Source: Saprospiraceae bacterium (GTDB lineage Bacteria; Bacteroidota; Bacteroidia; Chitinophagales; Saprospiraceae). From it: 64,000 nucleotides of DNA. The notes under the pieces were generated by a model that was not told where the DNA came from, did not search any database, and was given only the letters and a program-made list of their open reading frames with translations. Shown in pieces: positions 34,140-43,838 of the stretch (the first letter of the stretch is position 1; each line of letters starts with the position of its first letter). Location of the stretch: positions 434,001 to 498,000 of the forward strand of contig JAWKLJ010000001.1 in the NCBI GenBank assembly GCA_041392805.1, written 5' to 3'. Made by a program: the position numbers and the translations under genes.

Positions 34140-37100
34140 ATGGCGAATACCCAATCAAAAGCAACCGGCCACAAGCAAGATACTCACGTACAACTCGAGG
34201 CTGGCACCTACGAGATCATTCGAAATCGCCTCGAACAACAGGCGGAGGACCTCCGGCAACGCCTGGATCAACTCAATGCATCCCGGCGAGAGGTATTCGG
34301 CGCCGTAGAGGCACAGTTGATAGCTAATGACCGTATCAACACTGCTAATTATTGCGTGGCCAGGGATATCATTTCTATTGGCCAATGGTGCTTATTTGGC
34401 TACAATGTTCAGGTTGGACTACGGGCTGGAATCAAATTAGAAGATGTCTTTAGCCTATATGCCTTTCAAGAAAATACGTTCAAAGAAGGTGAACTCGATC
34501 CTATCCGGCAGGAGAAATTCGAGCAGGACTTCCAAAACCTTTATCGCTATTACAAAGATGCTTTTTTTGCCCGTTTTGTCAGACAAGGCACTTACCTCTA
34601 TATGGTCTTTCAGGTGTCTGCCAATCCGGCGGACATCAAAGCCTTCAAGTGGTTGATCAAGGAGGAAATCCTCGTTTATATTGATGCCCGAAGTGAGCAT
34701 GAGCTCAAAAGGCCTAAACAGCATGAATTTCGCTGGGTGCGGGCCAGCAGAGAAGAACAACGGAAAGGTAGACACCCTCATATGTCTATCCTGGATCGGG
34801 TCTTTGTGGAAACTGTCGGCGGTGACCTTACCATCAAAATTGAAGACAATACCAATGATGGCCGCGGAATCTATAGCGAGGAAGTGGCTTACCCAGACCA
34901 AAGCCTCGACGACGCCGAATATCTTTATGCTGATTTGGGCAACCTTATAGCACTGAAAATCAAGCCTTATCAGGAAAATTTTCGCTACTTCATATTTAAT
35001 GAAAAGCTACAGGAGGTCCAACGCATCGATGCCTTGGAGGATAGTGGTGTCTTTTTACCAGACCATCAAGGCTTAATTTTTGCCAATGGCTATTATTTAC
35101 AAACGGGTGATTTTAAACTTTTTGACCTGCCTTTGCAGAAAAAGTATTTTGAAAAGCGTATCGTTTCACCCAATGGAGAGGATTTTCTTTTTGCCTTTTA
35201 TAATGAGGAAAAAGGCACCTATATTTTGCACCAATACAACATCATCGAGCAAAAGGTTGAAACGCCTATCCATTGCAATGGCTTCGCCCTTTTCCCTGAT
35301 GGTGAAATGGCTTATTTCAAAACGGAGGAAGATCCCAGCAAACACCATATCGTTCAAATCTGGCAAACCCCTTTTCTACTTGGAAAGCCCCTCCCCTCTG
35401 CCCATAAGGATAGCTTTTTATATAAAATAGGCAATAAGGATATTGTAAAAGCAATGGCAGAGTGCCACGAAATCCTCACCTTGACAGCAAAGGATGACGC
35501 CTATGTTGGCTTATATGATGATTTGGTGAAGATCAGTAGCAATATCCTCGATAGTTATTATTGGATCAATAAAGAAGCTTGCTTTCACCTGGAAAAACCG
35601 CTCCACGAGATCAGGGCAACCGCCACGGCAGCCATTGAGGAATACGACAAAAAAGTAAGTATTCAAGGGGCTACAAAAGCGCAAATTGCCCAGGTCAGCC
35701 AAGCTGCCAAACTTTTATTTAAAGAGGTAGAACGGCAAGCCTTCGATAAAATTGATGAGTTTGTTCAAACTTTGACCAAACTACGTAGCTTGCGCGGAGC
35801 CATTATTTCCCTGAAGGAGCTAAGGTATACGGATCTGACCTTGGTGAATACCCTTGAGGTAGAGGCGATCGAAAAGATCGAAACGCTATCTGAAGCCTGC
35901 ATCAAATTTCTATTGGATGAAAAAGCGCTGACGCCCTATAACCAAAAGATTGAAGCAAAACAAGCCCTGCTTAGTCAGGTAAAAACAGCAAAAGCAGCAG
36001 ATGAACTTAGCGAATCGGTTGACCAAATTGGGGATGAACTGCAAATGCTTATCGATATTGTGAGCAATCTCAAAATTGATGACGCTACTCAAAACACCGC
36101 CATCGTTGATAATATTTCCCGAATTTTTGCTCGCCTCAACCAGATAAAAGCAGGGCTAAGACGTCAGCGGAAAGACTTGGCAGGGACCGAAGCTATTGCA
36201 GCGTTTAGTGCCCAACTCCGGTTATTGGATCAAGGTATTATCAATTTCTTAGAGCTTTCTAATACCCCTCAGCAATGTGATAATTACTTGACCAAGCTCA
36301 TGATTCAACTGGAAGAGCTGGAAAGCAAATTTGCAGAATATGAGCAGTTTACAGAAAAACTAACCGATAAAAGGGAGGAAATATACAATGCTTTTGAAGG
36401 GCGAAAAAAGAGCTTGCTCGAAGCACTTAATAATCGTACAACGGCCATGCAACAGGCTGCGGAGCGAATCCTGAATGGCATTCGTCAACGCAGCCAAACT
36501 TTTGAAGATGTCGATTCCCTGAATGGTTTCTTCGCCGCCGATCTGATGGTTGACAAGGTGCGCGATATTATTAGTCAACTACAAACTTTACAAGACTCTA
36601 ACAAGGCTGATACCCTGCAAACCAAGCTCAAAAGCCTTCAGGAAGAAGCTATCCGTAGCTTGCGCGACCACCAGGACCTGTTTATCAAGGGAGAAAATAT
36701 TATCCAACTGGGCAAACATCGTTTTAGTGTCAATGTGCAGCCTTTGGATCTTACGATCGTCCAAAAGGATCACCAGCTGTTTTATCACTTGACAGGAACG
36801 GGGTTTTATGAGCCCGTCAATGATGAAAGTATCCAGAAAATGGAACATGTCTGGACACAGCACCTTCCATCGGAAAGCAAAACCATCTATAGGGCGGAAT
36901 ACCTCGCTTTCTCTCTATGGGAAAAATATGGCGCCAAGGCATTGGCCGACCGAAATCTTTTGCAATTGGCCCAGCAAGAAGCTGCTCAACGCTATGAAGA
37001 GGGTTATATCAAAGGTATTCACGCTGAAGACGCCACGCTTATCCTGACGGCGCTGTTGCAACTGGAGGCTCAGATCGGCCTCCTTGCATATACCCCGGAA

Positions 37101-37280
37101 GAAAGGGTCTTGGCTCGTTTCCTATGGGAAAAATGTATGGATGAGGATAAACGAAAACTCCTACATCAGCAAATAAAAAGTGCGGGTATCATTAAACAAG
37201 TCTTTCCGGATAGCCAACAGTTCGAGGCCTTGAAAGACAGTATATTCCAAGCCTTTCAGGCGGTTATAGGGACCAGCTGA
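34140..37280 (+). CDS. DUF3686-like 'DNA repair ATPase' family protein without ATPase domain
   Basis: The 1046-residue cytosolic protein resembles the N-terminal two-thirds of the DUF3686 family that databases call DNA repair ATPase: a helical start (residues 20-60), the domain with NTANYCVARDIISIGQWCLFGYNV and KLEDVFSLY, a beta-rich middle, and long coiled coils (about 500-830). As I recall, full members run to about 1600-1800 residues with a C-terminal AAA ATPase. Here the frame ends after KQVFPDSQQFEALKD...FQAVIGTS, and no Walker A motif is visible. Either it is truncated or the ATPase is encoded elsewhere. No remnant is seen in the 60 bp before the next gene. Confidence 0.6.
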   Translation: MANTQSKATGHKQDTHVQLEAGTYEIIRNRLEQQAEDLRQRLDQLNASRREVFGAVEAQLIANDRINTANYCVARDIISIGQWCLFGYNVQVGLRAGIKLEDVFSLYAFQENTFKEGELDPIRQEKFEQDFQNLYRYYKDAFFARFVRQGTYLYMVFQVSANPADIKAFKWLIKEEILVYIDARSEHELKRPKQHEFRWVRASREEQRKGRHPHMSILDRVFVETVGGDLTIKIEDNTNDGRGIYSEEVAYPDQSLDDAEYLYADLGNLIALKIKPYQENFRYFIFNEKLQEVQRIDALEDSGVFLPDHQGLIFANGYYLQTGDFKLFDLPLQKKYFEKRIVSPNGEDFLFAFYNEEKGTYILHQYNIIEQKVETPIHCNGFALFPDGEMAYFKTEEDPSKHHIVQIWQTPFLLGKPLPSAHKDSFLYKIGNKDIVKAMAECHEILTLTAKDDAYVGLYDDLVKISSNILDSYYWINKEACFHLEKPLHEIRATATAAIEEYDKKVSIQGATKAQIAQVSQAAKLLFKEVERQAFDKIDEFVQTLTKLRSLRGAIISLKELRYTDLTLVNTLEVEAIEKIETLSEACIKFLLDEKALTPYNQKIEAKQALLSQVKTAKAADELSESVDQIGDELQMLIDIVSNLKIDDATQNTAIVDNISRIFARLNQIKAGLRRQRKDLAGTEAIAAFSAQLRLLDQGIINFLELSNTPQQCDNYLTKLMIQLEELESKFAEYEQFTEKLTDKREEIYNAFEGRKKSLLEALNNRTTAMQQAAERILNGIRQRSQTFEDVDSLNGFFAADLMVDKVRDIISQLQTLQDSNKADTLQTKLKSLQEEAIRSLRDHQDLFIKGENIIQLGKHRFSVNVQPLDLTIVQKDHQLFYHLTGTGFYEPVNDESIQKMEHVWTQHLPSESKTIYRAEYLAFSLWEKYGAKALADRNLLQLAQQEAAQRYEEGYIKGIHAEDATLILTALLQLEAQIGLLAYTPEERVLARFLWEKCMDEDKRKLLHQQIKSAGIIKQVFPDSQQFEALKDSIFQAFQAVIGTS

Positions 37281-37342
37281 TGTCGGCAGAGGTCGGTGCC
37301 TGTCTACCGTCAGGTAGATTTTTCACCGAAATTCCCCCACCC

Positions 37343-39730
37343 CTACTCTACCTTCAGGCTTTCCACCGGATTGGCCAAAGCCGCCTTTAAGCTCTGTAAG
37401 CTAACGGTCAGCAATGTTATCAATACCGCCACAGCTCCCGCCACCAAAAATACCCACCACCGGATATCAATCCTATAAGCAAAATCCTCAAGCCAGCGGT
37501 TCATCACATACCAGGCTATCGGCGAAGCAAGCAGAAAGGCCACCACCACCAATTTTAAAAAGTCGATGGACAATAAGCGCACGATACTCATCGAACTAGC
37601 GCCCAATACCTTGCGAATGCCTATTTCTTTGATCCGCCTTTCCGTGGCAAAGGCAGCCAGCGCAAATAAGCCTAAACAGGCAATGAGAATAGCCAACCCT
37701 GCAAAAATGAATACGACTTTTGCCAACCTTTGCTCTGTCCGATACAGGCGATCTAGACTTTCATCCAAAAAAGTGTATTCCAATGCCGTGGTAGGGGTTA
37801 CCTTCTCAAAGGTATTCTTTATATGCTGCATCGTTTCACTCAACTGTTGGGTTTTCAACTTAACCAGCAAATACTGTAGCCATTCTGAATTCCGGTTATG
37901 AAAGGCATAATAACCGATCTTCTGGTGCAAAGAACTGAAGTGAAAATCCTCCACAACTCCGACTATCTCACTGGTGCCCAAATCGGCATCAACCCGTTTG
38001 CCAATCGCCTCTTCTGGTGTCCAGCCAAGGTAATCGATGGCGGATTTGTTTAATACCACTTGGGCTACTGAATCGCCCTCTTCCTGGACCTTTAAAGAGC
38101 GCCCAGCAATGAGCTTTAAATCAAGTACATTCAATATACCAGGGTGCGCACGACAACTAGTCAAATCGGCGCCTTGCCCTTCTGGGTCATTGGGTCTGTA
38201 TAAAGACCGGCCGCTTGCACTGTGCCCAGGATAACTCTGAGATAAGGACGTACTGACTACTGTAGGCAATTGTTGTAGTTCTTTTTCCAATGCCTCAATA
38301 TTACTCCTGGGTTGGATACCCATCACACGAATGGCTACCACCTGCTCCGGGTCATATCCCAGTTTTTTACTGCTGATAAAATTCAATTGTTGATAAAGCA
38401 ACAATGTACTCACAATCAGCACAATAGATACGCAAAACTGAAATATGACCAACCCCTTCCGAATCGTTACCGCACTAAACCCCTCCTGCCTATGCTGCTT
38501 CAGGATGTAATTGGGACTAAAAGAAGACAGAAATAAGGCAGGATAAGCACCGGCTACAAGAGAGATAATGGCCCATGCACCGAATAGGCCAACCAAAAAA
38601 CCTGGCCGCCACAAATCACTTATTTTCAAATCCTTATTAGCTAATTCATTGAAATAGGGCAGCGCTAAGAACAACAATAACAGGCTGATACTTAGCCCGA
38701 TTAACACCAATAATCCCGTTTCCATAAAAAATTGCAGCGCCATTTGCTGGGACGTTGCACCAAGGGTTTTACTGATAGCTACTTCCTTGCTCCTCTGCTC
38801 TGATTTAGCGGTCGCCAGGTTCATGTAGTTAATGCAGGCAATAAACAATAATAAGATGGCCAAACCGATCAATACCCATACTTGCGTAATATCACCATAT
38901 TGGGCATTGGTATCTTGTATCCCTTTGGAATAAAGATGAATAGCTAATAATGGTTTTAATTTGAACTGAAACCATTGATTGTCTTCAGGTATATTACTGG
39001 CCGAAATTTCCGCTATTTTATTTTCCAGGGCAGTCACAGATATGCCTTGGTGAAGAAGCAAGAAAGTATAAAAACTGGCATTGCCCCAACTAAGATTTTC
39101 CGGTTTCCCAAAGGGAACCGTCTGGAAAGTGCCAATGACGTTAAAAGTCAGGTTTGAATTGGAAGGTTGGTCCTTAAATATGCCTGTGACTTCCATATCA
39201 TACCTATTATCAATCCGTATCGTCTTCCCTATCGGGTTATCTGCACCAAAATATCGATTGGCGGTCGATTGGCTCAGGATTAAGGTGTTTGTACGGTTTA
39301 AAGCGGTTTCGGGATTGCCCATGAGGAGTGGGATGCTAAACACCTTGAAGAGATTAGGGTCTGCCCAATAGAGATCGGTTTCTACGAAGTTTTGGTTTCC
39401 AATGCTGATCGAGGCCGACTCCCCAAAGTTATGGGGAAATACCCGCAAGGCTTCTTCCACCTCGGGTAATTGTTCTTTTAAAAAAGGTGCCGCCTGGTTA
39501 GGTGCGGTGGCTAACTTCATCTCTGTTCCATCAAAAGAAGCTTCTACATTTACCCTTACAATCCGATTGGCTCGCTCATGATGGGTTTCATAAGATAACT
39601 CATCCATTACATGAAGAATGATGGCTAAAGCCGCTGCCAAGCCTACACTTAGACCCATTAGATTGACAAAACTGAAGAATTTATTTTTCCAAAAATGGCG
39701 AAGGCTGGATTTTAGGTAATTTTTAAACAT
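37343..39730 (-). CDS. ABC transporter permease, MacB/FtsX type
   Basis: From the ATG at 39730 the product is 795 residues: one N-terminal helix (FFSFVNLMGLSVGLAAALAI), a MacB periplasmic domain, three central helices with FtsX signature, a second long periplasmic domain and three C-terminal helices (ATERRIKEIGIRKVLGASSMSIVRLL). This eight-helix double arrangement is the common Bacteroidota putative permease. No ATPase gene is adjacent. It may export lipoproteins, antibiotics or peptides, which cannot be told from sequence. Confidence 0.9.
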   Translation of the reverse strand: MFKNYLKSSLRHFWKNKFFSFVNLMGLSVGLAAALAIILHVMDELSYETHHERANRIVRVNVEASFDGTEMKLATAPNQAAPFLKEQLPEVEEALRVFPHNFGESASISIGNQNFVETDLYWADPNLFKVFSIPLLMGNPETALNRTNTLILSQSTANRYFGADNPIGKTIRIDNRYDMEVTGIFKDQPSNSNLTFNVIGTFQTVPFGKPENLSWGNASFYTFLLLHQGISVTALENKIAEISASNIPEDNQWFQFKLKPLLAIHLYSKGIQDTNAQYGDITQVWVLIGLAILLLFIACINYMNLATAKSEQRSKEVAISKTLGATSQQMALQFFMETGLLVLIGLSISLLLLFLALPYFNELANKDLKISDLWRPGFLVGLFGAWAIISLVAGAYPALFLSSFSPNYILKQHRQEGFSAVTIRKGLVIFQFCVSIVLIVSTLLLYQQLNFISSKKLGYDPEQVVAIRVMGIQPRSNIEALEKELQQLPTVVSTSLSQSYPGHSASGRSLYRPNDPEGQGADLTSCRAHPGILNVLDLKLIAGRSLKVQEEGDSVAQVVLNKSAIDYLGWTPEEAIGKRVDADLGTSEIVGVVEDFHFSSLHQKIGYYAFHNRNSEWLQYLLVKLKTQQLSETMQHIKNTFEKVTPTTALEYTFLDESLDRLYRTEQRLAKVVFIFAGLAILIACLGLFALAAFATERRIKEIGIRKVLGASSMSIVRLLSIDFLKLVVVAFLLASPIAWYVMNRWLEDFAYRIDIRWWVFLVAGAVAVLITLLTVSLQSLKAALANPVESLKVE

Positions 39731-39856
39731 TTCAGGTAATTTTTTAATCACAGACGGTCATCTAGGCTTTCAAAACCTAGCAGTCAATTATATAAAGAGG
39801 AATGCAAAGACAAAAGGTTGCATTACTAAAATTAGGCAAATTTCTTCGATTAAGCC

Positions 39857-39864
39857 TACCTTTG
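39857..39864 (+). promoter_or_regulatory. -7 box TACCTTTG before the cyclophilin gene
   Basis: TACCTTTG matches TAnnTTTG and lies 22 bp before the ATG. A -33 TTG at the right spacing is not evident. Confidence 0.4.
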
Positions 39865-39886
39865 CCCCCTTCTTAAAATATGTAAT

Positions 39887-40324
39887 ATGAAACAAGCTGA
39901 AATCCAAACCGTGAAAGGAACGATGAAAATCAACTTTTACGAAAATGACGCCCCAATTGCCGTGGCTAATTTTATCAAATTGGCCGAATCGGGTTTTTAT
40001 GATGGTCTAACCTTTCATCGGGTAATCCCTAACTTTGTGATCCAAGGTGGGTGCCCAGAGGGAACTGGCAGAGGCGGCCCAGGTTGGCATATTCAATGTG
40101 AATTGGATGGTGGCAATCAATACCACGAACGAGGGGTACTATCGATGGCCCATGCCGGTCGCAATACCGGTGGATCGCAATTCTTTATTTGCCACAGCCG
40201 CGACAACACATCCCACCTCGACCGCAAGCATACCTGCTTTGGAAAGGTCGTGGAAGGGCTCGAAGTAATTGATCTTATCCGAGAAGGAGATCGCATTGAG
40301 CGAATTGAAATCCTCGCCGACTAA
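39887..40324 (+). CDS. ppiB: Peptidyl-prolyl cis-trans isomerase (cyclophilin)
   Basis: The 145-residue cytosolic protein is a single-domain cyclophilin. Active-site segments are FHRVIPNFVIQGGCPEGTGRGGPG (Arg and Phe of the proline site, residues about 43-66), MAHAGRNTGGSQFFI (about 86-100) and HLDRKHTCFGKV (about 107-118). It has no signal peptide. It assists protein folding. The usual Trp of the cyclosporin site is replaced by His in the LDRKH segment, as in many bacterial members. Confidence 0.96.
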   Translation: MKQAEIQTVKGTMKINFYENDAPIAVANFIKLAESGFYDGLTFHRVIPNFVIQGGCPEGTGRGGPGWHIQCELDGGNQYHERGVLSMAHAGRNTGGSQFFICHSRDNTSHLDRKHTCFGKVVEGLEVIDLIREGDRIERIEILAD

Positions 40325-40459
40325 AATTGTAGGCCAACCATTGTCTTTTGGAGGAACTTATTTGTTGATCGGAAGGTTAGGTTTCAAATTGAATATAACA
40401 TATTTGGTTCTCTGACAAATGGTGTTCTGTAAAAGGACATCTTTTAAAACCCAACCCTC

Positions 40460-41683
40460 ATGTTTCAGCAAACCCTCCAATTGTACAAAAATTCTTTTAG
40501 CGGTTTATCCAGAGATATTTGGTTGTTGTCTTTGGTCATGTTCGTCAACAGGGCAGGAGCAATGGTAATTCCGTTTATGACGGTATTCCTTACCACCCAA
40601 CGAAGTTTCAGTCTGACGCAAGCAGGTATCGTTATGAGCTGCTTTGGTATTGGTTCTGTCCTCGGTTCTTTTATAGGTGGGCGTTTAACCGACCGGATTG
40701 GTTATTACAATGTCCAACTTTGGGCCTTAATCGGAACGGGCTTTGCCTTCTTCGTTTTGATGCAGATGGAAAGTTTTGCGGCCATCTGTTTTGCCATTTT
40801 TGCATTGGCCACCATTGCCGATTCTTTTCGGCCTGCCAGCCAAACTTCGGTCGCCTTTTACAGCAAACCCGAGAACCTAACACGCTCCTATGCGCTTCTC
40901 CGCCTGGCCATCAACCTCGGTTTTGCTGCCGGACCTGCCATGGGCGGCTTATTTGCTATGAGTTTAGGATACGATTGGTTATTTATTATAGACGGATTGA
41001 CTTGTTTTGCTGCAGCGCTTATTTTTAAATTTTTTCTTCGCCCTCGCACCGAAAAACGAGGCGGAGAAGACAGCGAAGTCAACAAAGCTAAACAGCAAGC
41101 ACGCTCTCCCTACAGGGATAAATACTTCCTACTATTTATCTTTTTCATTAGCCTGAGTGCCTTGACTTTCATGCAATTTTTTACCGTTTTGCCGGTATTC
41201 CTAAAACAGGAAATGGGCTTTAATGAGTTGCAAATAGGCTTATTTGTCACGATCAATGGCGTTTTGATTTTTTTGCTGGAAATGCCTTTGGTTTATGCTA
41301 TGGAAAAGTATTACTCCAGGTTGACTAATGTCACCATAGGGGTTTTGCTAACAGGGGTTTCCTTTTTGATATTGCCAATGGCGAATCATTGGGTCCTTAT
41401 TCCGATCTTGTTCATTGTCATCCTCACTTTTGGAGAAATGCTCAGTATGCCTTTTTCCAACTCTTTTGCGATGGAACGCGCCAATCCGCTCAAACGGGGC
41501 GAATACATGGGATTGTATTCGATGGGGTTTTCTACTTCCCTGATTTTAGCACCAACTATTGGCATGCAAGTGGCAGATCACTTTGGTTACACCGTGTTGT
41601 GGCTATTTGTTGGCAGTCTGAGCATTATTGCCACCATAGGACTGGCGGTGCTGGAGAAGCGGATCAAAGGCCCCGGCGCTTAG
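40460..41683 (+). CDS. MFS transporter (DHA1-like)
   Basis: The 407-residue protein has twelve predicted helices and the MFS loop 2-3 motif GSFIGGRLTDRIGYYNVQ (G-x-L-x-D-R-x-G) at about residues 67-84. A cytoplasmic Lys/Arg/Glu-rich loop separates the two halves (about 195-225). This is the drug:H+ antiporter-like branch, but the substrate is unknown. It is 136 bp downstream of ppiB and followed by tsaC. Confidence 0.9.
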   Translation: MFQQTLQLYKNSFSGLSRDIWLLSLVMFVNRAGAMVIPFMTVFLTTQRSFSLTQAGIVMSCFGIGSVLGSFIGGRLTDRIGYYNVQLWALIGTGFAFFVLMQMESFAAICFAIFALATIADSFRPASQTSVAFYSKPENLTRSYALLRLAINLGFAAGPAMGGLFAMSLGYDWLFIIDGLTCFAAALIFKFFLRPRTEKRGGEDSEVNKAKQQARSPYRDKYFLLFIFFISLSALTFMQFFTVLPVFLKQEMGFNELQIGLFVTINGVLIFLLEMPLVYAMEKYYSRLTNVTIGVLLTGVSFLILPMANHWVLIPILFIVILTFGEMLSMPFSNSFAMERANPLKRGEYMGLYSMGFSTSLILAPTIGMQVADHFGYTVLWLFVGSLSIIATIGLAVLEKRIKGPGA

Positions 41684-41717
41684 CTAAGTCAAGGGGTTAC
41701 TCACTACAAGTCACCCC

Positions 41718-41747
41718 TTGACTAGCCATACTTTTTGCTTACATTTG
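41718..41747 (+). promoter_or_regulatory. Promoter immediately before tsaC/sua5, likely leaderless
   Basis: TTG (41718-41720), a 19-bp spacer, and TACATTTG (41740-41747) match the Bacteroidota promoter in sequence and spacing. The ATG of the next gene is at 41753, only 5 bp after the -7 box, so transcription would begin at or next to the start codon. Confidence 0.65.
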
Positions 41748-41752
41748 CCCCC

Positions 41753-42700
41753 ATGATCGGAAAGGATATCGCTTACGCCAGGGAGCAGCTCGAAAAGGGA
41801 GCGCTAGTCGCCATACCAACGGAGACCGTCTATGGCCTGGCCGCCAATGCCCTCGATGAGGCGGCTGTCACCAAGGTTTTTCAAGCCAAAAAACGCCCTT
41901 CTTTTGACCCCTTGATCATTCATACTGATCGTTGGGAGCGAGTGGAGCAATGGGTTCAGCACATCCCAGCAGTTGCCCACCAATTGGCTGCAGCCTTCTT
42001 GCCAGGGCCTTTGACTTTCCTTTTGCCTCGCCGTTCTATGATTCCCGACCTGGTCACGGCAGGGTCGCCGCTGGTCGCTATCCGCATTCCTAATCATCCG
42101 ATGACCAACGAATTACTGCAACAACTGGATTTCCCATTGGCTGCACCCAGCGCCAATCCATTCGGCTATATCAGCCCTACTACTGCCCAACACGTAGCAG
42201 ACCAACTGGGTGCACAGGTGGCCTATATCTTGGACGGTGGGCCTTGCCAAGTGGGTGTCGAAAGCACCATCATCGGCTTTGAGGGCTCACAGGCCACTAT
42301 TTTCCGCAAAGGTGGAATTCCTATTGAGGCCGTCAGTGACATCATTGGTCCGGTAAACATCCAAGCTTTTTCTACCTCCAACCCCCAGGCGCCAGGAATG
42401 CTCAAAAGCCATTACGCGCCACGGATCCCTTTTCACCTTGGCCAACTACACGAACTGTTTCAAAGATTTCAAGGCCAAAAAATAGGCGTTTTGGCCTTCA
42501 GAGAAGGAATCCCTGAACTACCGCCTGACCAACAAATCTTGCTTTCTCCTCAGGGCGACTTGGCCGAAGCAGCCCAAAAGCTGTTTTCTGCCATGCGACA
42601 CCTCGATAGCTTAGCTTTGGATGTCATTATTGCCGAACCACTACCCGAAGAGGGCCTCGGCCGAGCAATAAATGATCGCTTGCGAAGGGCTGCTGTATGA
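41753..42700 (+). CDS. tsaC: L-threonylcarbamoyladenylate synthase (TsaC/Sua5 family)
   Basis: The 315-residue protein makes threonylcarbamoyl-AMP for the t6A modification of ANN-decoding tRNAs. The YrdC domain is clear: EKGALVAIPTETVYGLAANA near residues 16-35, VFQAKKRPSFDPLIIH, GPLTFLLPRR, VAIRIPNHP, LAAPSANPFGYISPT and GVESTIIGF. A C-terminal Sua5 domain follows (GMLKSHYAPRIPF linker, then about 100 residues), making this the Sua5-like long form. The upstream TTG-initiated frame at 41735 overlaps the promoter and is rejected. Confidence 0.95.
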   Translation: MIGKDIAYAREQLEKGALVAIPTETVYGLAANALDEAAVTKVFQAKKRPSFDPLIIHTDRWERVEQWVQHIPAVAHQLAAAFLPGPLTFLLPRRSMIPDLVTAGSPLVAIRIPNHPMTNELLQQLDFPLAAPSANPFGYISPTTAQHVADQLGAQVAYILDGGPCQVGVESTIIGFEGSQATIFRKGGIPIEAVSDIIGPVNIQAFSTSNPQAPGMLKSHYAPRIPFHLGQLHELFQRFQGQKIGVLAFREGIPELPPDQQILLSPQGDLAEAAQKLFSAMRHLDSLALDVIIAEPLPEEGLGRAINDRLRRAAV

Positions 42701-42807
42701 ATGGGAAAGAAATACATACTATGACAAATAGCAGTATTCCACCCAAAAAACAGGAAGGACACACAACTGCAAAGGGGGGCTAAGATGTTCACGCTAAAAG
42801 AAGAAGA

Positions 42808-43767
42808 ATGAAAACCCTCTTATACCTTTTTTTACTATTCACTAGCCTGGCTTGCCAATCCAATCAAGGGCAGATTACGGCTTCCAGCAAGGATTTTGAG
42901 AAAAAACTGTTGCCACTCTATTTTGGTCAGGATTCCACCCAAAAAGTAGCACAGGCCAAAGCGGTAGAATCAGCCATCCAGCAAATCCGGAAATCAGACC
43001 TAGCAGCTGACACTAAATTTGAACTTTGGTATTACCTTAACCAACTCACCCTCTCCAAAGACCTAGCAACGGCTGCTGCACCTCATAAAATACCCAGTCA
43101 ACATTTTGCCACCTTTATTCCTACTGATCTGCAACAATCCTTGCTCAAGGATCTGGCTTTGGCACATTTTCAAAAAAATTATTTACACCAAATAATAAGG
43201 ACCAAAGTAGAAGGCGCCCAATTGGCTAGTCTGGATGAAACCTCCCTGCTGTTTCGTGAATTAATGCTTTATCAATTTAAGCCGCAAGATAGGATTGGAG
43301 AAATTGGCGCAGGAGATGGCGGTTTCAGTCTTTTGTTGCAGCTGTTATATGGAAATAGCCATCATTTTATTAATGAAATAGACTCCCTAAACATTCGACA
43401 AATTGGATGGATGCTCCAATTGCTTCCGACAGATAGGCAATTACCGGCAACTATTTTGGGCAGTGAGGTCTCCAGCGGTATGGAAGGAAAGCAATTGGAT
43501 GCCCTTATCATCCGAAATACCCTTCACCATTTTAGCAAACCAGACGAAATGATGCAATCTATTAAAGCTTCTCTGTCGCAAAGTGGCCACCTTTATCTCT
43601 TTGAAGAATTAGCCGATCCTATGACGGGATTTCAACACTGTGAAGCGTCGATGAGCTATGAGGAGGTCGTTACGCTACTGGCCATAGAAGGCTTTGAGCT
43701 TTTACAGAAACATACTATTGGGGAGGAATGGCGAGTGTTGTTCGTTTTTGGGCGAAAAAAATCCTGA
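42808..43767 (+). CDS. Class I methyltransferase-like lipoprotein
   Basis: The 319-residue product begins with a clear lipoprotein signal (LYLFLLFTSLACQSNQ, Cys at about 16). A helical region follows, then a Rossmann methyltransferase domain (about residues 150-319): motif I RIGEIGAGDGGFS, an acidic position in HFINEIDSLNIRQ, NTLHHFSKPDEMMQ and LYLFEEL. SAM-dependent methyltransferases normally need cytosolic SAM, so an exported one is odd; the fold may have been reused or the substrate cofactor may differ. No internal start would give a natural cytosolic form. Confidence 0.8.
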   Translation: MKTLLYLFLLFTSLACQSNQGQITASSKDFEKKLLPLYFGQDSTQKVAQAKAVESAIQQIRKSDLAADTKFELWYYLNQLTLSKDLATAAAPHKIPSQHFATFIPTDLQQSLLKDLALAHFQKNYLHQIIRTKVEGAQLASLDETSLLFRELMLYQFKPQDRIGEIGAGDGGFSLLLQLLYGNSHHFINEIDSLNIRQIGWMLQLLPTDRQLPATILGSEVSSGMEGKQLDALIIRNTLHHFSKPDEMMQSIKASLSQSGHLYLFEELADPMTGFQHCEASMSYEEVVTLLAIEGFELLQKHTIGEEWRVLFVFGRKKS

Positions 43768-43838
43768 TCCCCTTACCTCATATTGACCTCCAAAGTAACC
43801 CATCTCCTGTTAAAATCGCATATTCCCCTATTGGTTTA

